Of a DNA stretch of 64,000 bases, positions 10,487-20,632 are shown one piece after another; the stretch's first letter is position 1; every line of letters starts with the position of its first letter. Source of the stretch: Corydoras sp. C115 (Eukaryota; Chordata; Actinopteri; Siluriformes; Callichthyidae). The notes under the pieces are model-generated. The model was not told the origin of the DNA. It saw nothing but the letters and a program-made list of their open reading frames with translations, and ran no database searches. Location: assembly GCA_019802505.1 (NCBI GenBank), contig JAFMOC010000848.1, positions 1-64,000 on the forward strand, in the 5' to 3' direction. The translations under genes were made by a program, and so were the position numbers.

Positions 10487-11805
10487 TGGATATGTCTAGG
10501 GCCGCAACTAACGATTATTTTGATAATCGATTAATCGGTCGATTATTTTTTCGATTAATCAATGAATTGGATAAATAAACAATAAAAAAATTCCATGTCT
10601 TTACATTTACATTTAATCATTTAGCAGACACTTTTATCCAAAGATGTATGTTTTTCAGTAAAATTATTCTATAGTATAGTATTATATATAGTAATTTTAT
10701 TCAAAATGTTTAAGTTAACATCATCTAAACATCCCTCACTTAACAACAAAAGTCAACTCCAAATAACACATGATACTCAGTTGCCTTCAGTAATGAACTA
10801 AATATTGTCTGTTCTGTAGCCTATTGGAAAAAAAAAAATTAACAAATGAACTAATTAACAATCAGCTATTGAAAAAAAAAATAAAAAAATTAGCCTGTTA
10901 ACAAAAAAAATACCTCTTGTGTGAAATTTCAATTGGACACCGGGACATATGGCTGCTTTGCACACCGTGTACAAGGCTTCCAGTGTTTGTCTGGACGCGG
11001 TCTGAAAGCGGAGGAGGGGGGGGGGGCGCAGCGCGCAGTCTCCCAGTGCCGGGACATTTAAAGCCGCGTACTTTTACGCTGTGCGCGTGTGTGCGTCAGT
11101 CCCCCGCTCCCCTGCGGTGTGATGCTATTGATCCGCTAAAAACCAGGACATGTCCTAACTTTAAAAAATAAACCGGGTCGCCCGGGACAGGACGTGACAT
11201 ACGGACGGGTATTTGTATAACGGACGTTAAGACACGTTCTCTATCGCTGTTATTATCCAGTTAACAACCAAATACAACATGACGCTGCTCTACCGGTCTC
11301 ATAGTGTTACGATTTACTTCAAAACTAAAGAAGCTCGGGATGTAGTGATTTATCTGCTGTTCAGCTTCATCCTCATCAGTGTTTAGTTTCAGGAGGTGTG
11401 TCATCACCGTGCTGCTGCGCATGTTCGCATTGCTGCATGTTCCACGTTCTTTATTTTCTGCGTTGGCTGTGTTTCATTTGTAGATTTATCCACTTGTTTT
11501 GCAGACTCCGCCTCGTTCTGTTTAACCCGCTATTTTTTCCCAGCGTTATTGAAGCGCTACATGTGAACGCGGAAATTGCGCGACCCAACGAATCGATAAT
11601 GGAAATTCATTATCGATACTTTGGATAATCGATTTTTATCGATTTTATCGATTCGTTGTTGCAGCCCTAGATATGTCAATATTGTGGGAGCACAGCTTAT
11701 AGTAATAATAAGTTGAGTATATCCAGAGACACTGGCAGTAACATATTAACAATACAAGGACAGAATCTGCAAACTGAAGACACAGCTGTGTATTACTGTG
11801 CTAAA
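10481..11805 (+). pseudogene. IGHV group A pseudogene fragment split by a hAT element
   Basis: TGGATTGGATATGTC at 10482-10496 is the FR2/CDR2 junction. The gene resumes at 11670 as GATATGTCAATATTG and continues through FR3: SRDTGSN, TIQGQNLQTEDTAVYYCAK. The 1173-bp interruption is a hAT element whose 8-bp duplication (GATATGTC) is V sequence. The leader, FR1 and most of FR2 are absent; SINE copy 2 lies where they should be. A CDR2 frameshift is also visible (LIVIIS-like reading before FR3). The conserved second Cys and the YYC motif remain. Non-functional. The closest relatives in the window are the segments at 16.6 and 23.3 kb. Confidence 0.88.
10497..11669. mobile_element. hAT-type non-autonomous element inside an IGHV fragment
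   Basis: Terminal inverted repeats TAGGGCCGCAA and TTGCAGCCCTA; exact 8-bp duplication GATATGTC at 10489-10496 and 11670-11677, diagnostic of hAT. Both ends are rich in TAATCGATTAATCG-type motifs. No transposase frame is present. A short match to the fish L2 3' tail (ATTTAGCAGACACTTTTATC) lies near 10618-10637. Confidence 0.9.
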
Positions 11806-11844
11806 TACAGTGATATGGAGTAGTGGATTCCTCTAACAAAAAAC
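11806..11844 (+). promoter_or_regulatory. V recombination signal of the IGHV fragment
   Basis: Heptamer TACAGTG (one change from CACAGTG) at 11806-11812, exactly 23-bp spacer, nonamer ACAAAAAAC at 11836-11844. Confidence 0.8.
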
Positions 11845-11961
11845 TTTTAATCTACTTTTAATGAACATAAAACATTTTACTTAAAAACATTTAAATTTAC
11901 TAAAATATTATACATTTTAAAGGTGAAAAGATTAAAAATAATAACAACAGCAATAATAATA

Positions 11962-12028
11962 AGTCCAAAATCATGGATTAAGGTCAATTGAATTCTCCAA
12001 ATTACCCCATATAGAGTGTGTTTGTGTG
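11962..12028 (+). mobile_element. tRNA-derived SINE, copy 3, left part
   Basis: Starts in mid-body (AGTCCAAAATCATGG) and is cut at GTTTGTGTG by the hAT element 12029-13445; the rest is at 13446-13575. Confidence 0.8.
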
Positions 12029-12139
12029 TAGTGATCGACCGATATGGGTTTTTTAATGGCCGATGCCGATATTTAGACGACAGAAGTGGCCGATGGCCGA
12101 TATATAAAGCCGATATTACCAGTTTTTATTGCAACTAAT

Positions 12140-12146
12140 AAAGTAC

Positions 12147-12188
<42 letters not shown>

Positions 12189-12190
12189 TA

Positions 12191-12222
<32 letters not shown>
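12140..12222. repeat. (AAT)n then (ATT)n microsatellite
   Basis: AATAATAAT runs into ATTATTATT, making a long perfect-looking inverted repeat. Confidence 0.9.
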
Positions 12223-12223
<1 letters not shown>

Positions 12224-12533
12224 ATAAACAAGACACGAAAGTAATCAGTTTATCACTGTCTACTCTACTTTTTGTAATACAGAGAACAATATTAAAAACA
12301 TACAACTTTAAATTAAACATTATTAATTAATGTTTCAGTGTACCTAAACATAAGCAGATAGCAGCATCTTTTTAGAATGAACATTTATTGATGAACATTG
12401 CACAATGCACACAGAACTACATTCAATAAACTTTTTGAACTAATGAGCCAATTTAGCTAATTTAGATAAATAAATAAAATATAACAAACAAATATTGTAG
12501 TTTGTAGTGTGAAAAAAGTACTTATTTGAATAT

Positions 12534-12665
12534 TCATTCATTCATTCATTATCTCCCGCTTTATCCTCTAGTAGGGTCGCGGTGGGGTTCCCCATGCCCA
12601 TCCAGGGGAGAACGTTTCGGGCGCTGGGCAGATAGACCCAGGACAGGGTGCCAATCCATCGCTGG
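12534..12665 (-). mobile_element. tRNA-derived SINE, copy 4, 5'-truncated
   Basis: Tail (ATTC)n to mid-body only. The exact 12-bp duplication TTATTTGAATAT lies at 12522-12533 and 12666-12677, so it was inserted already truncated. Confidence 0.92.
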
Positions 12666-12931
12666 TTATTTGAATATCTCAAGAAAAAATATTAATGAAC
12701 TGAACTTCGAACTAGTTCAGAATTAAAATAGTGAACTTTGAACATAAAATGTTCACTTTGAGCATGTATGAACTGAACTTGCACTAGTTCAGAAAAGCTG
12801 TGAACTGGCACAACACTGCCTATAAGCTAGCATCAGTTAGTGCTAACGATATATAGCGTTAGCTAGCCAGTTTAACAAAATCGCCCTAATTATACAAACA
12901 GTATATATGTTACAAATAGCAGTATTTCACA

Positions 12932-12966
<35 letters not shown>

Positions 12967-13445
12967 ACAAATAGCATCCTGGAACATTATTATAGCGTTA
13001 GCTAGCGCTAATTAGTATTAGTTGGCCCGTTTAGCTGTTCAAGTGGTTGCTAAGGTTACTTTCGCATTTTCTCTCTAAATAACATAATCGCTCTAACTAT
13101 GCAGACAGTAAACACTTTATACATTACAAAGAGCAGCCAGTAACAAATACTGAGAGTTGAAAGAGAAACCGTTTTCTCTAATGAGACATAGCGCAGTTTC
13201 AAAACACCAACGATCCATTGCCTTGAGCATTGAGTGACGTTCTGCTGAAAGAACACTAGGGGCCACTCTAAGCAAAAGTTAGATCAAATGACTGTATTCA
13301 GTAATTGAGCCAGAATGACGGAGCTGCCCACAGCGTTGCCTGTAGGCATTGTTTAAATATCGGCCTTGTGCGCTCATATATCGCCCGATGCCGATTATCT
13401 AAAAATGGCAAAAATCGGCCCGATTAATCGGCCGGTCGATCAGTA

Positions 13446-13575
13446 TTTGTGTGTGTGTCTGTGTCAGTGAGTTCGTGCTGAGCGATTGGCGTCCTGTCCT
13501 GGGTGTATTTGCCCAGGGCCCGAAACGTTATAGAGTATAAAGCGGAAGATAATGGATGGATGGATGGATGGATAG
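13446..13575 (+). mobile_element. tRNA-derived SINE, copy 3, right part
   Basis: Continues the body (TGTCCTGGGTGTATTTGCCC) to the (GGAT)n tail after the hAT insertion. Confidence 0.82.
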
Positions 13576-15216
13576 TAACAATAAACGTATGATGGTTTAA
13601 TGACCCAATGTAACTGGACATAACAAAATCAATATTCAATCTACAGGACACATCTATTGGACACCTGCTGGAAGGAGCTAGAAAGACCAAACTCTGTAAA
13701 ACATTTTTTTTATCATATTTGCACCACAACAAGGTGTGACAAAAACCAGGCCAGTTCCTGGCAGCAAATGGGAGAACATGCCTTGATGGTGTGAAAATCA
13801 GCCCCGTCTTCCTGAAAGCATAGTGTTGTGTCCATATGCAATATGTTTAATGCATATATTCAATGTAATGCGTTGTTAGGAATCCAGGGGGGGGGGGGGA
13901 TGCGGGAGATAAGAGAAGGAGAAAAAAAAAGGAAGTTATGTTATGAAGTAAAGTACCTCTGTTCCATATACTCCTGTGTGGTTTAATATCTGATTCTGCA
14001 CAACAAACAACACAACACATAGGAAAACTGGCTGATCTCCTATGAAATTTGTAATACGTCTGGAAATGGGTCCTACAAAAGAGTGCCTATTTTTAGGGAA
14101 GAGAGAAACAAATAAGTATAATGTAGAAGCACTCCAAGTTTCGTAAAGTTATATATGCCCTACTGGACTCATTTGGTATTATTGGTAATTCCATTTAATT
14201 CGGTTCAGCAGTTTGTTCATAGTTTTATTATGTCATTCTAAACCGTGGCATGGCCAAGTGGTAACAGAAAGTTCCAACCAGAACAACATCTGTAGAGCAC
14301 CGTGTCATCGGCTATTTTTTCCTTTTTTTTCAGTTGGAACTGGTGTATTTTTACGCCCTTCCTCCCAGCAATATCTCTCGCGGTGATTATCTAGGAAAGT
14401 GGCCAGTGCATTCCCTCCATGGGCGGTTTCTGTCCTCCCTGGGTTCGCCTTTGGACACCTGCGTTACGGTGTGACAATTTAAACTCTTCACCATCCACCT
14501 GCACCTTGGGACAAGAAGCACAAGCCCGATGCAAGATCACCATCTCACCTCATTGTATGAGTGAGGAAATGACAAGAGTATCACCCCCGTGATCACCTTT
14601 TCGGCGTCACAAAATGGTTTGCTTTCTCTGCTGAGAACATCGCCACTGCCTCCTTGTTCGATTGTGAAGTGCTCAGAATCTCAGTTAGTTGTCATCATTC
14701 TGCTGGATGATGTCGCTCATGTTCCTGCTATGCCCACACTCCCACCAGGCTCCATCACTCCTCCTTTTCTTGCCTCCTCCTAGTTACGGTTTCCCCCTCT
14801 GGCCCCGATGGTGTCCTGTATCTTTCTCCAGCTTCAGGATGACGGAGGAACTAATTTTTTTCCCCAGCTCAAGAGACTGATGTGCATTGTTTAATTAATT
14901 TAATGCGCTGGTAATATTTTGATGCGTTGGTAATAGAAAGTGAAGGGGATTACGGTTTCTCCAGGTCTTTCTGTCTTCATGCTTGCTGCTTTAAACATGT
15001 CTTTTAATAAACTTGCATTCTACGCTTTGCAGCATATAGCCACCTGCACGATCCACCCAGATTTTGGACACTGGCATCTACTGCTTTGGCATGGGCAGTA
15101 GGGTACCAGTTAAAATCCTGACCTCCCAGTGCTTTACATGTATAGGACCTGCTGGGAGGGTGGTCTATAGCCATGCATGCACTTGACTTGCCCACTTCTC
15201 TCTGTTAAGCCTGGTA
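13576..15216. other. Intergenic IGHV-array sequence
   Basis: No gene recognised. A G-run lies at about 13889-13900. The part from about 15012 (ATTCTACGCTTTGCAGCATATA) is similar to 22270-22560, including GGGAGGGTGGTCTA and CCATGCATG, so it belongs to a duplicated IGHV upstream block. Confidence 0.45.
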
Positions 15217-15221
15217 ACATC

Positions 15222-15565
15222 TGTAACATGTTCCTGTTACATGTGTAACATGTTCCATTTGTTTCAGTTAATTAACGTTCATTAGTTCATTAGTTTCGTT
15301 AATTAACTCAGTGTTGTCATTGGTTTGTTTTGTGCACATGGTCTGGTGTCGTTTTGTATTTATTTCCATTGTTTCTTGTCATCGGGGCTGGTCGTTTGTG
15401 TTTAATGTCACTAGTCTTTTGTACCTCATGTTTTTGGTGCACTGCACCTTTAATAAACCCGTTCTCTGCTACCTGCGTGCCTGGCTCCCTTCAGCGCGTG
15501 TAGACGCGGCGGCTCTGCGCTTCCTATGCGCATCCGCTTTATTCCCGAGGTAGACTACCGTGACA
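15222..15565 (+). repeat. Solo LTR related to the 50.9-53.5 kb family
   Basis: Begins TGTAAC, ends CCGTGACA; flanks ACATC (15217-15221) and ACGTC (15566-15570) are an imperfect 5-bp duplication. It shares TTTGTACCTxATGTTT, AATAAA and GCGTGCCTGGCTCCCTTC with the LTRs at 50897 and 53105. Confidence 0.75.
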
Positions 15566-15769
15566 ACGTCCTTAATATCCTGGGTTATAGGACATGTTTA
15601 ACATGCACAGACACAATGAGAAATTAAACAGAATTTGCCAAACTCAAACAAAGATTTTACTTAAGTAATTTATCATTTAGGCTGGCTTGTAGAATTGCAG
15701 AAGCAGAGAAACATACTGACATTAATTTTCAGTGTGCCTGCTCTCTCACTGTGGCTGATGCTCTCTCTC

Positions 15770-16226
15770 TGTAATGATCTTACGATCGAGCGAGGCGGAT
15801 CCGCTACTCGGAGAGAACGAGCTGAGCGCAGGTACAGTCAGTATGATGTTTATTATATCCACAGAACGATAAACACAGAGCACAGGACGCGGACAGGGTG
15901 AGGCGAGGGGTGATGACGTCAACGAGGAGTGATACAAACAAACAGGGCACTGGTAACGGAGTCCACTAGACGGAGGGGAGACGGAGAGACGAACTGTACA
16001 CAGACGAAGCATAAGCAGGGCACGGGTCGAGGTAACGAGGACTAGGAGAGCGAGGACGGCTAGTAGTGTCAAGGCAGGCAAAAACGGCGTGGCACGAGAC
16101 AAACTGGCGGTGAGGGTAGGGCGTGCAGGGTCTATATAACAAAATGGTGACTGATCCCAGGTGCGCGTGATTACGGGGGCGTGACACAGAACCCAACCCA
16201 CACCACGTGAACAAAACAAACTGTGA
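15770..16226 (-). repeat. Diverged solo LTR related to the 17.8-21.7 kb family
   Basis: Shares GCGGATCCGCTACTCGGA, an inverted AATAAA and CCAACCCACACCA with the LTRs at 17754 and 20633, in the same order. CTCTC flanks both proposed ends, but the left copy lies in a CT repeat and the right end lacks the usual CA, so the boundaries are tentative. Confidence 0.55.
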
Positions 16227-16642
16227 CTCTCCCACATTCTCCCGTTCTCTCATTTGGCTACAAATATTGTATTGATTTGAATTTGTGATTATAATGATAC
16301 CTTATAATTATTACAGCATCAGTAATCATTTTAATTTAAAATGACCGAATAGTAAATAAAAGACAACTGGACAATTTAAAAATTATTCAACAAAATACTT
16401 CATAATAGACTAAGATTTTATCTGAGAATGTACTTACTTTATTGATGTGCTAATATATTATTACAAAATTGAAGTCCAGTGTTAATATCTCTACAAGCCA
16501 CACCTCATGTTCATTACACTTATGATTACATCTCTTCAAAATAATCAAATAAGCAAATTTATGCTCTAGGGCTGGATCGTGCACTATTTAAATGATTACA
16601 TCCTGTTTATGTGCTCAGGAGATCATAATATCAACGCACATC

Positions 16643-17211
16643 ATGTTCTCTGCATCACTTTTGTTCCTGCTGGCTGCGGTATCCTGTAAGATCTTTATTC
16701 CTAAGCCACTGTTTTTCTTGTCTGATTTTCATTTACCATTAAAAATTTTGTTATTGTAGACCAGATATTACACAGCATCTAAAACTGGTATATGTTGTGC
16801 TATACAGGTGTAAATTGTGTTGAACTGAATCAGCCTGGTTTCAAGATGGTAAAACCAGGCGAGAGACTCTCCATCGACTGCAAAGTTTCATATTCAGTTA
16901 CAAGCTATTACACAGGCTGGATTCGTCAACCTGCAGGAAAAGCTTTGGAGTGGATTGGAAATATTGGTAGTGATTATTATTTATTAATAATATTACTGTA
17001 TTAAATAAAAATATTATTATTATTTTTATTAATAATATTAATAATATTAATATTAGTAATATTATATTACTAATATTAATATTACTGTATTATAATGAAA
17101 AACTAAAAAATAAGTTCAGTATCTCTAGAGACACCGGCAGTAACACAATAACATTACAAGGACAGAATCTGCAAACTGAAGACACAGCTGTGTATTATTG
17201 TGCTAGAGACT
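16643..17211 (+). pseudogene. IGHV group A pseudogene with AT-rich expansion in CDR2
   Basis: Leader exon 16643-16685 encodes MFSASLLFLLAAVSC with a GTAAG donor at 16686. The V exon starts at 16808 after TATACAG and reads VNCVELNQPGFKMVKPGE, FR1 Cys (SIDCKVS), GWIRQPAGKALEWIG. Then CDR2 is interrupted by about 110 bp of ATT/AAT-type sequence (about 16975-17088) that brings in stops. FR3 resumes at TATAATGAAAAACT and ends TEDTAVYYCAR. Apart from the expansion the segment looks well kept, so this may be the only disabling change. A group A relative lies at 23276. An octamer-like AAGCAAAT is at about 16552, and no perfect ATGCAAAT was seen. Confidence 0.9.
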
Positions 17212-17250
17212 CACAATGACACTAAGCAGCCGATTCCTTGTACAAAAATG
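17212..17250 (+). promoter_or_regulatory. V recombination signal of the 16.6-kb pseudogene
   Basis: Heptamer CACAATG, 23-bp spacer, nonamer ACAAAAATG. Confidence 0.85.
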
Positions 17251-17432
17251 CAGTGGCAGGCTGTGCATATTAAACCTAGGCCTAGGCCAAAAATGCTCCA
17301 TCTGAATCAATCCACGTATATCGTATTATGCAGAAATGCACTATAAAGAGCACTTCCATCGCAGATACAGAACTCATGCAGTCGCAACTATAAAACTACC
17401 AACAATGTCATAAAAATAAAAAAAAGGAAAAT

Positions 17433-17753
17433 GGTGGCACGGTGGCTTAGTAGTTAGCATGTTCGCCTCTCAGCACTAGGGATTCCCGGTTCGAATCCCC
17501 ATCTGGGTGGAGTTTCCATGTTCTCCCTGTGTCTGCGTGGGTCTCCGGTTTCTTCAGTTTCCTCTCACAGTCCAAAAACATGGATCAAGTCAATTGAGTT
17601 CTCCAAATTGCCCCATATAGAGTGTGTATGCATGCGTGTCTGTGTGAGTGTGTGCCATTCGATAGATTGACGCCCTGTCCTGGGTGTATCTGCCCAGCGC
17701 CCAAAACGTTCTCCCCTGGATGGGCATGGGGAACCCCACCGCGACCCTAATAA
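17433..17753 (+). mobile_element. tRNA-derived SINE, copy 5, left part
   Basis: Full head and body, cut by the LTR element at 17754; the tail resumes at 21654-21691. The duplication AAAAAGGAAAAT at 17421-17432 and 21692-21703 shows the whole unit was one SINE. Confidence 0.92.
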
Positions 17754-18747
17754 TGTTACGGTTTACCAGGGCAAACCGTGAAACGTGGGTGGATCCGCTA
17801 CTCGGAACGACAAGGTCGGGGCGGGATTAGGTGTTTACAGAGTTTATTCAGCCACACACAGGTAAACGTAACATAGACACAGGCGGCTGCGGAGGTGGGG
17901 CCTGACGTCACGGCGTCCGACGTCAGCAGGGCCGTGTTCCAAAACGCAGCGTTGAACAGGGTGAAGTGTGGCTGAATCTCCGGGAACCAAGGCGGGACGT
18001 GGAAACTGGAACCGAAGCATAAACACAGGACAAAACGGAGACGAGGTGCAATCAAGACAGGACGAGGCGAGACCAGGGCGAGATAGGGGGCATGGCAATA
18101 CTAAGAACATGGCATGACTAAGTACAGGGCGAGACAAAGAACAAGGCGAGACTAGGAACAAGGCCAGAGTGGACAAGGCGTGACTAAGGTAGGTGCACAA
18201 ACCAAGACCAACTAGCACGGAGTGACGGGAGTGAGCTGCTTAAATAAGGAACAGTGATTAGGAACCCAGGTGTGCATAATTACAGGGGCGTGAACACAGA
18301 GACCAACCCACACCATGTGACCAAAACAAACCGTGACCATGTGACAAAAACAAAGCATGACATGACAGAACTAAACACGTGACCATAACAAAGCATAACA
18401 CTAGACTAAACATAACATGGGACCATAACACAGCAATACACTAAACATAACATGCGAACATAACTAAGAATACTCACAACAGATGACACTGACAAAGCAT
18501 ACAAGACACTAAACACAACACGCGAACCTAACTAAGCAAACATGACAGACAATGCATACATGAAACTAAACCCAACACGCGAACATAACTAAGCAAACAT
18601 GACACAGACAAGGTATACATATATACAGTGGAAAACAGACGAGGCATACATAGTGGACAGAGACAAGGCATACTTAACAGGCAAACAGACTAAATGAGGG
18701 GCGGGGCTACCCCTGGAGGCACCGCCCCTCCATGACCAACCATAACA
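17754..18747 (-). repeat. 3' LTR of the 17.8-21.7 kb element
   Basis: 994 bp; plus-strand ends TGTTACGG and CCATAACA. Confidence 0.9.
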
Positions 18748-18759
18748 GATACCCCCCCC

Positions 18760-20613
18760 TCAACGGGTGCCTCCTGGCACCCTAAAAAGTCTTGTAGGGG
18801 AGCCTGCCGCGGAAATACCCAGGGTTAGAACACTAGGGGGCCCCGGACCCTGTGGGCTGACGGACAGTACCTGGGGTATAAAAGGTGGGCAGAGGTGCGT
18901 GCTGACAGTCCCAAGACGCTTGGAAGTCCGTGGGGCCCAAATCCAGGTGCCGAGGTAACGAGACCACCTCCGGGCGCGACGGAGGTGCAGACGAGGTCGC
19001 CTCAGGACGTGACAGCTACGCAGGGGTCCCTTCAGGACGCGGAGATGACAAGGACGCCGAATCAGGGCGGCAGCGGGCTCTGGCGCAGGAGGGACTACAA
19101 AGGGCAATAGACTCAGAGCAGGGGGCAACTGGTCCGGAGCAGGGGGCAACTGGTCCAAAGCAAGGGGCAACTGGTCCGGAGCAAGGGGCAACTGGTCCAG
19201 AGCAGGGGGCAACTGGTTCAGAGCAGGGGGCAACTGGCATGGAGCAGGGGGCAACTGAGCTGGAGCAGGGGGCAACTGAGCTGGAGCAGGGGGCAACTGA
19301 GCTGGAGCAGGGGGCAACTGAGCTGGAGCAGGGGGCAACTGGTTCAGAGCAAGGGGCAACCGGTTCAGAGCAGGGGGCAACTGGTTCAGAGCAGGGGGCA
19401 ACTGGTTCAGAGCAGGGGGCAACTGGCATGGAGCAGGGGGCAACTGGCATGGAGCAGGGGGCAACTGAGCTGGAGCAGGGGGCAACTGAGCTGGAGCAGG
19501 GGGCAACTGGTTCAGAGCAAGGGGCAACTGGTTCAGAGCAAGGGGCAACTGGTTCAGAGCAGGGGGCAACTGGCATGGAGCAGGGGGCAACTGGCATGGA
19601 GCAGGGGGCAACTGAGCTGGAGCAGGGGGCAACTGAGCTGGAGCAGGGGGCAACTGACCTGGAGCAGGGGGCAACTGACCTGGAGCAGGGGGCAACTGAC
19701 CTGGAGCAGGGGGCAACTGACCTGGAGCAAGGGGCAACTGCTCCACCGGATCCTCGGGCCGCTCTACCGGAGCCTCGGGCCGTTGCACCGTGACCTCGGG
19801 CCGCTCCGCCGGATCCTCCGGCCGCTCCGCTGGACCCTCCGGCCGTTCCACCAGATCCTCGGGCCGCTCCGCCGGAACCTCGGGCTGCTGCACTGGAGCC
19901 TCGGGCTGCTGCACTGGAGCCTCGGGCCGTTGCACCGTGACCTCGGGCCGCTCCGCTGGACCCTCCGGCCGTTCCACCGGATCCTCGGGCCGCTCCACCG
20001 GAACCTCGGGCTGCTGCACTGGAGCCTCGGGCTGCTGCACTGGAGCCTCGGGCCGTTGCACCGTGACCTCGGGCCGCTCCGCCGGATCCTCCGGCCGCTC
20101 CACCGGAGCCTCGGGCCGCTCCGCTGGACCCTCCGGCCGTTCCACCGGATCCTCGGGCCGCTCCGCCGGACCCTCCGGCCGCTCCGCCGGACCCTCGGCC
20201 CGCTCCGCCGGACCCTCGGCCAGCTCCGCCGGAGCCTCGGGCCGCTCCGCCGGAGCCTCGGGCCGCTCCGCCGGAGCCTCGGGCCGCTCTGCTGGACCCT
20301 CCGGCCGCTCCGCCGGAGCCTCGGGCCGCTCCGCCGGACCCTCCGGCCGCTCCGCTGGAACATAGGGCCAATACCCACGAGACATGCGCCACTGGTAAGC
20401 GGAGTGCGTGGGCGCCCCCGCAGGTCCTTGAGCCGTAGGTGATGCGGGCCGAGCAGCGCACAAAGTCCGAATTTGGGAGGAGAGCTTCTCAATTGTGGCC
20501 GCCAAATCCTCCTGGAGGTGGAAGAGACGGTCGAGACGAGGGTCAGCCGGCCATCCAGGGAATGGAGAAGACGCCGGCTCCGCTCCGTAGCCGAGTCGAT
20601 CCGAGGGATCCAT
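18760..20613 (-). CDS. Proline-rich heptad-repeat protein of a pol-less LTR element
   Basis: 617 residues; Met lies 20 bp after the 5' LTR. Residues 1-90 are non-repetitive, with a short amphipathic stretch (RLDRLFHLQEDLAATIEKL) like the N-terminus of some Gypsy Gag proteins. About 90-310 are 7-residue repeats of PAERPEG/PAERPEA type with PVQQPEA variants. About 310-530 are 7-residue repeats of QLPPAPG/QLPPALN type. The C-terminal ~90 residues are not repetitive. There is no zinc knuckle, protease or RT. The 21-bp repeat unit keeps several other frames open on both strands; those are shadows. A structural Gag-like role is inference from its position after the LTR. Function unknown. Confidence 0.6.
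   Translation of the reverse strand: MDPSDRLGYGAEPASSPFPGWPADPRLDRLFHLQEDLAATIEKLSSQIRTLCAARPASPTAQGPAGAPTHSAYQWRMSRGYWPYVPAERPEGPAERPEAPAERPEGPAERPEAPAERPEAPAERPEAPAELAEGPAERAEGPAERPEGPAERPEDPVERPEGPAERPEAPVERPEDPAERPEVTVQRPEAPVQQPEAPVQQPEVPVERPEDPVERPEGPAERPEVTVQRPEAPVQQPEAPVQQPEVPAERPEDLVERPEGPAERPEDPAERPEVTVQRPEAPVERPEDPVEQLPLAPGQLPPAPGQLPPAPGQLPPAPGQLPPAPAQLPPAPAQLPPAPCQLPPAPCQLPPALNQLPLALNQLPLALNQLPPAPAQLPPAPAQLPPAPCQLPPAPCQLPPALNQLPPALNQLPPALNRLPLALNQLPPAPAQLPPAPAQLPPAPAQLPPAPAQLPPAPCQLPPALNQLPPALDQLPLAPDQLPLALDQLPPAPDQLPPALSLLPFVVPPAPEPAAALIRRPCHLRVLKGPLRSCHVLRRPRLHLRRARRWSRYLGTWIWAPRTSKRLGTVSTHLCPPFIPQVLSVSPQGPGPPSVLTLGISAAGSPTRLFRVPGGTR
19100..20370. repeat. Coding minisatellite with 21-bp unit, two sub-arrays
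   Basis: About 19100-19740 is built of GGAGCAGGGGGCAACTGG-type units; about 19741-20370 of GCTCCGCCGGAGCCTCGGGC-type units. Both have 21-bp periods and are in phase with the minus-strand frame. Confidence 0.92.
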
Positions 20614-20632
20614 CTTGTTGGCTAGATGGTAA

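Larger units (their letters stand above)
12029..13445. mobile_element. hAT-type non-autonomous element inside a SINE
   Basis: Ends TAGTGATCGACCG and, inverted, TACTGATCGACCG; 8-bp duplication TTTGTGTG at 12021-12028 and 13446-13453. CGAT-rich subterminal sequence (GGCCGATGCCGATAT...) is present at both ends. No transposase frame was seen. It carries its own inserted SINE at 12534-12665 and an (AAT)n/(ATT)n tract near 12140-12222. Confidence 0.9.

Noticed and set aside
10917..11171. Coding gene within the hAT element
   Set aside because: Short frame with no recognisable domain in a non-autonomous element.
13655..13690. Possible FR2 remnant (ATTGGACACCTGCTGGAAGG)
   Set aside because: Only about 28 bp resemble WIRQPAGK-coding sequence with gaps; no flanking framework, leader or recombination signal.
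15746..16253. Minus-strand frames of 163 and 95 residues
   Set aside because: They lie over a diverged solo LTR and show no domain.
18930..20442. Long open frames on the plus strand and in other minus frames over the 21-bp repeats
   Set aside because: They arise because the repeat unit is a multiple of 3 without stops; only the 18760-20613 minus frame starts next to the LTR and has non-repetitive ends.
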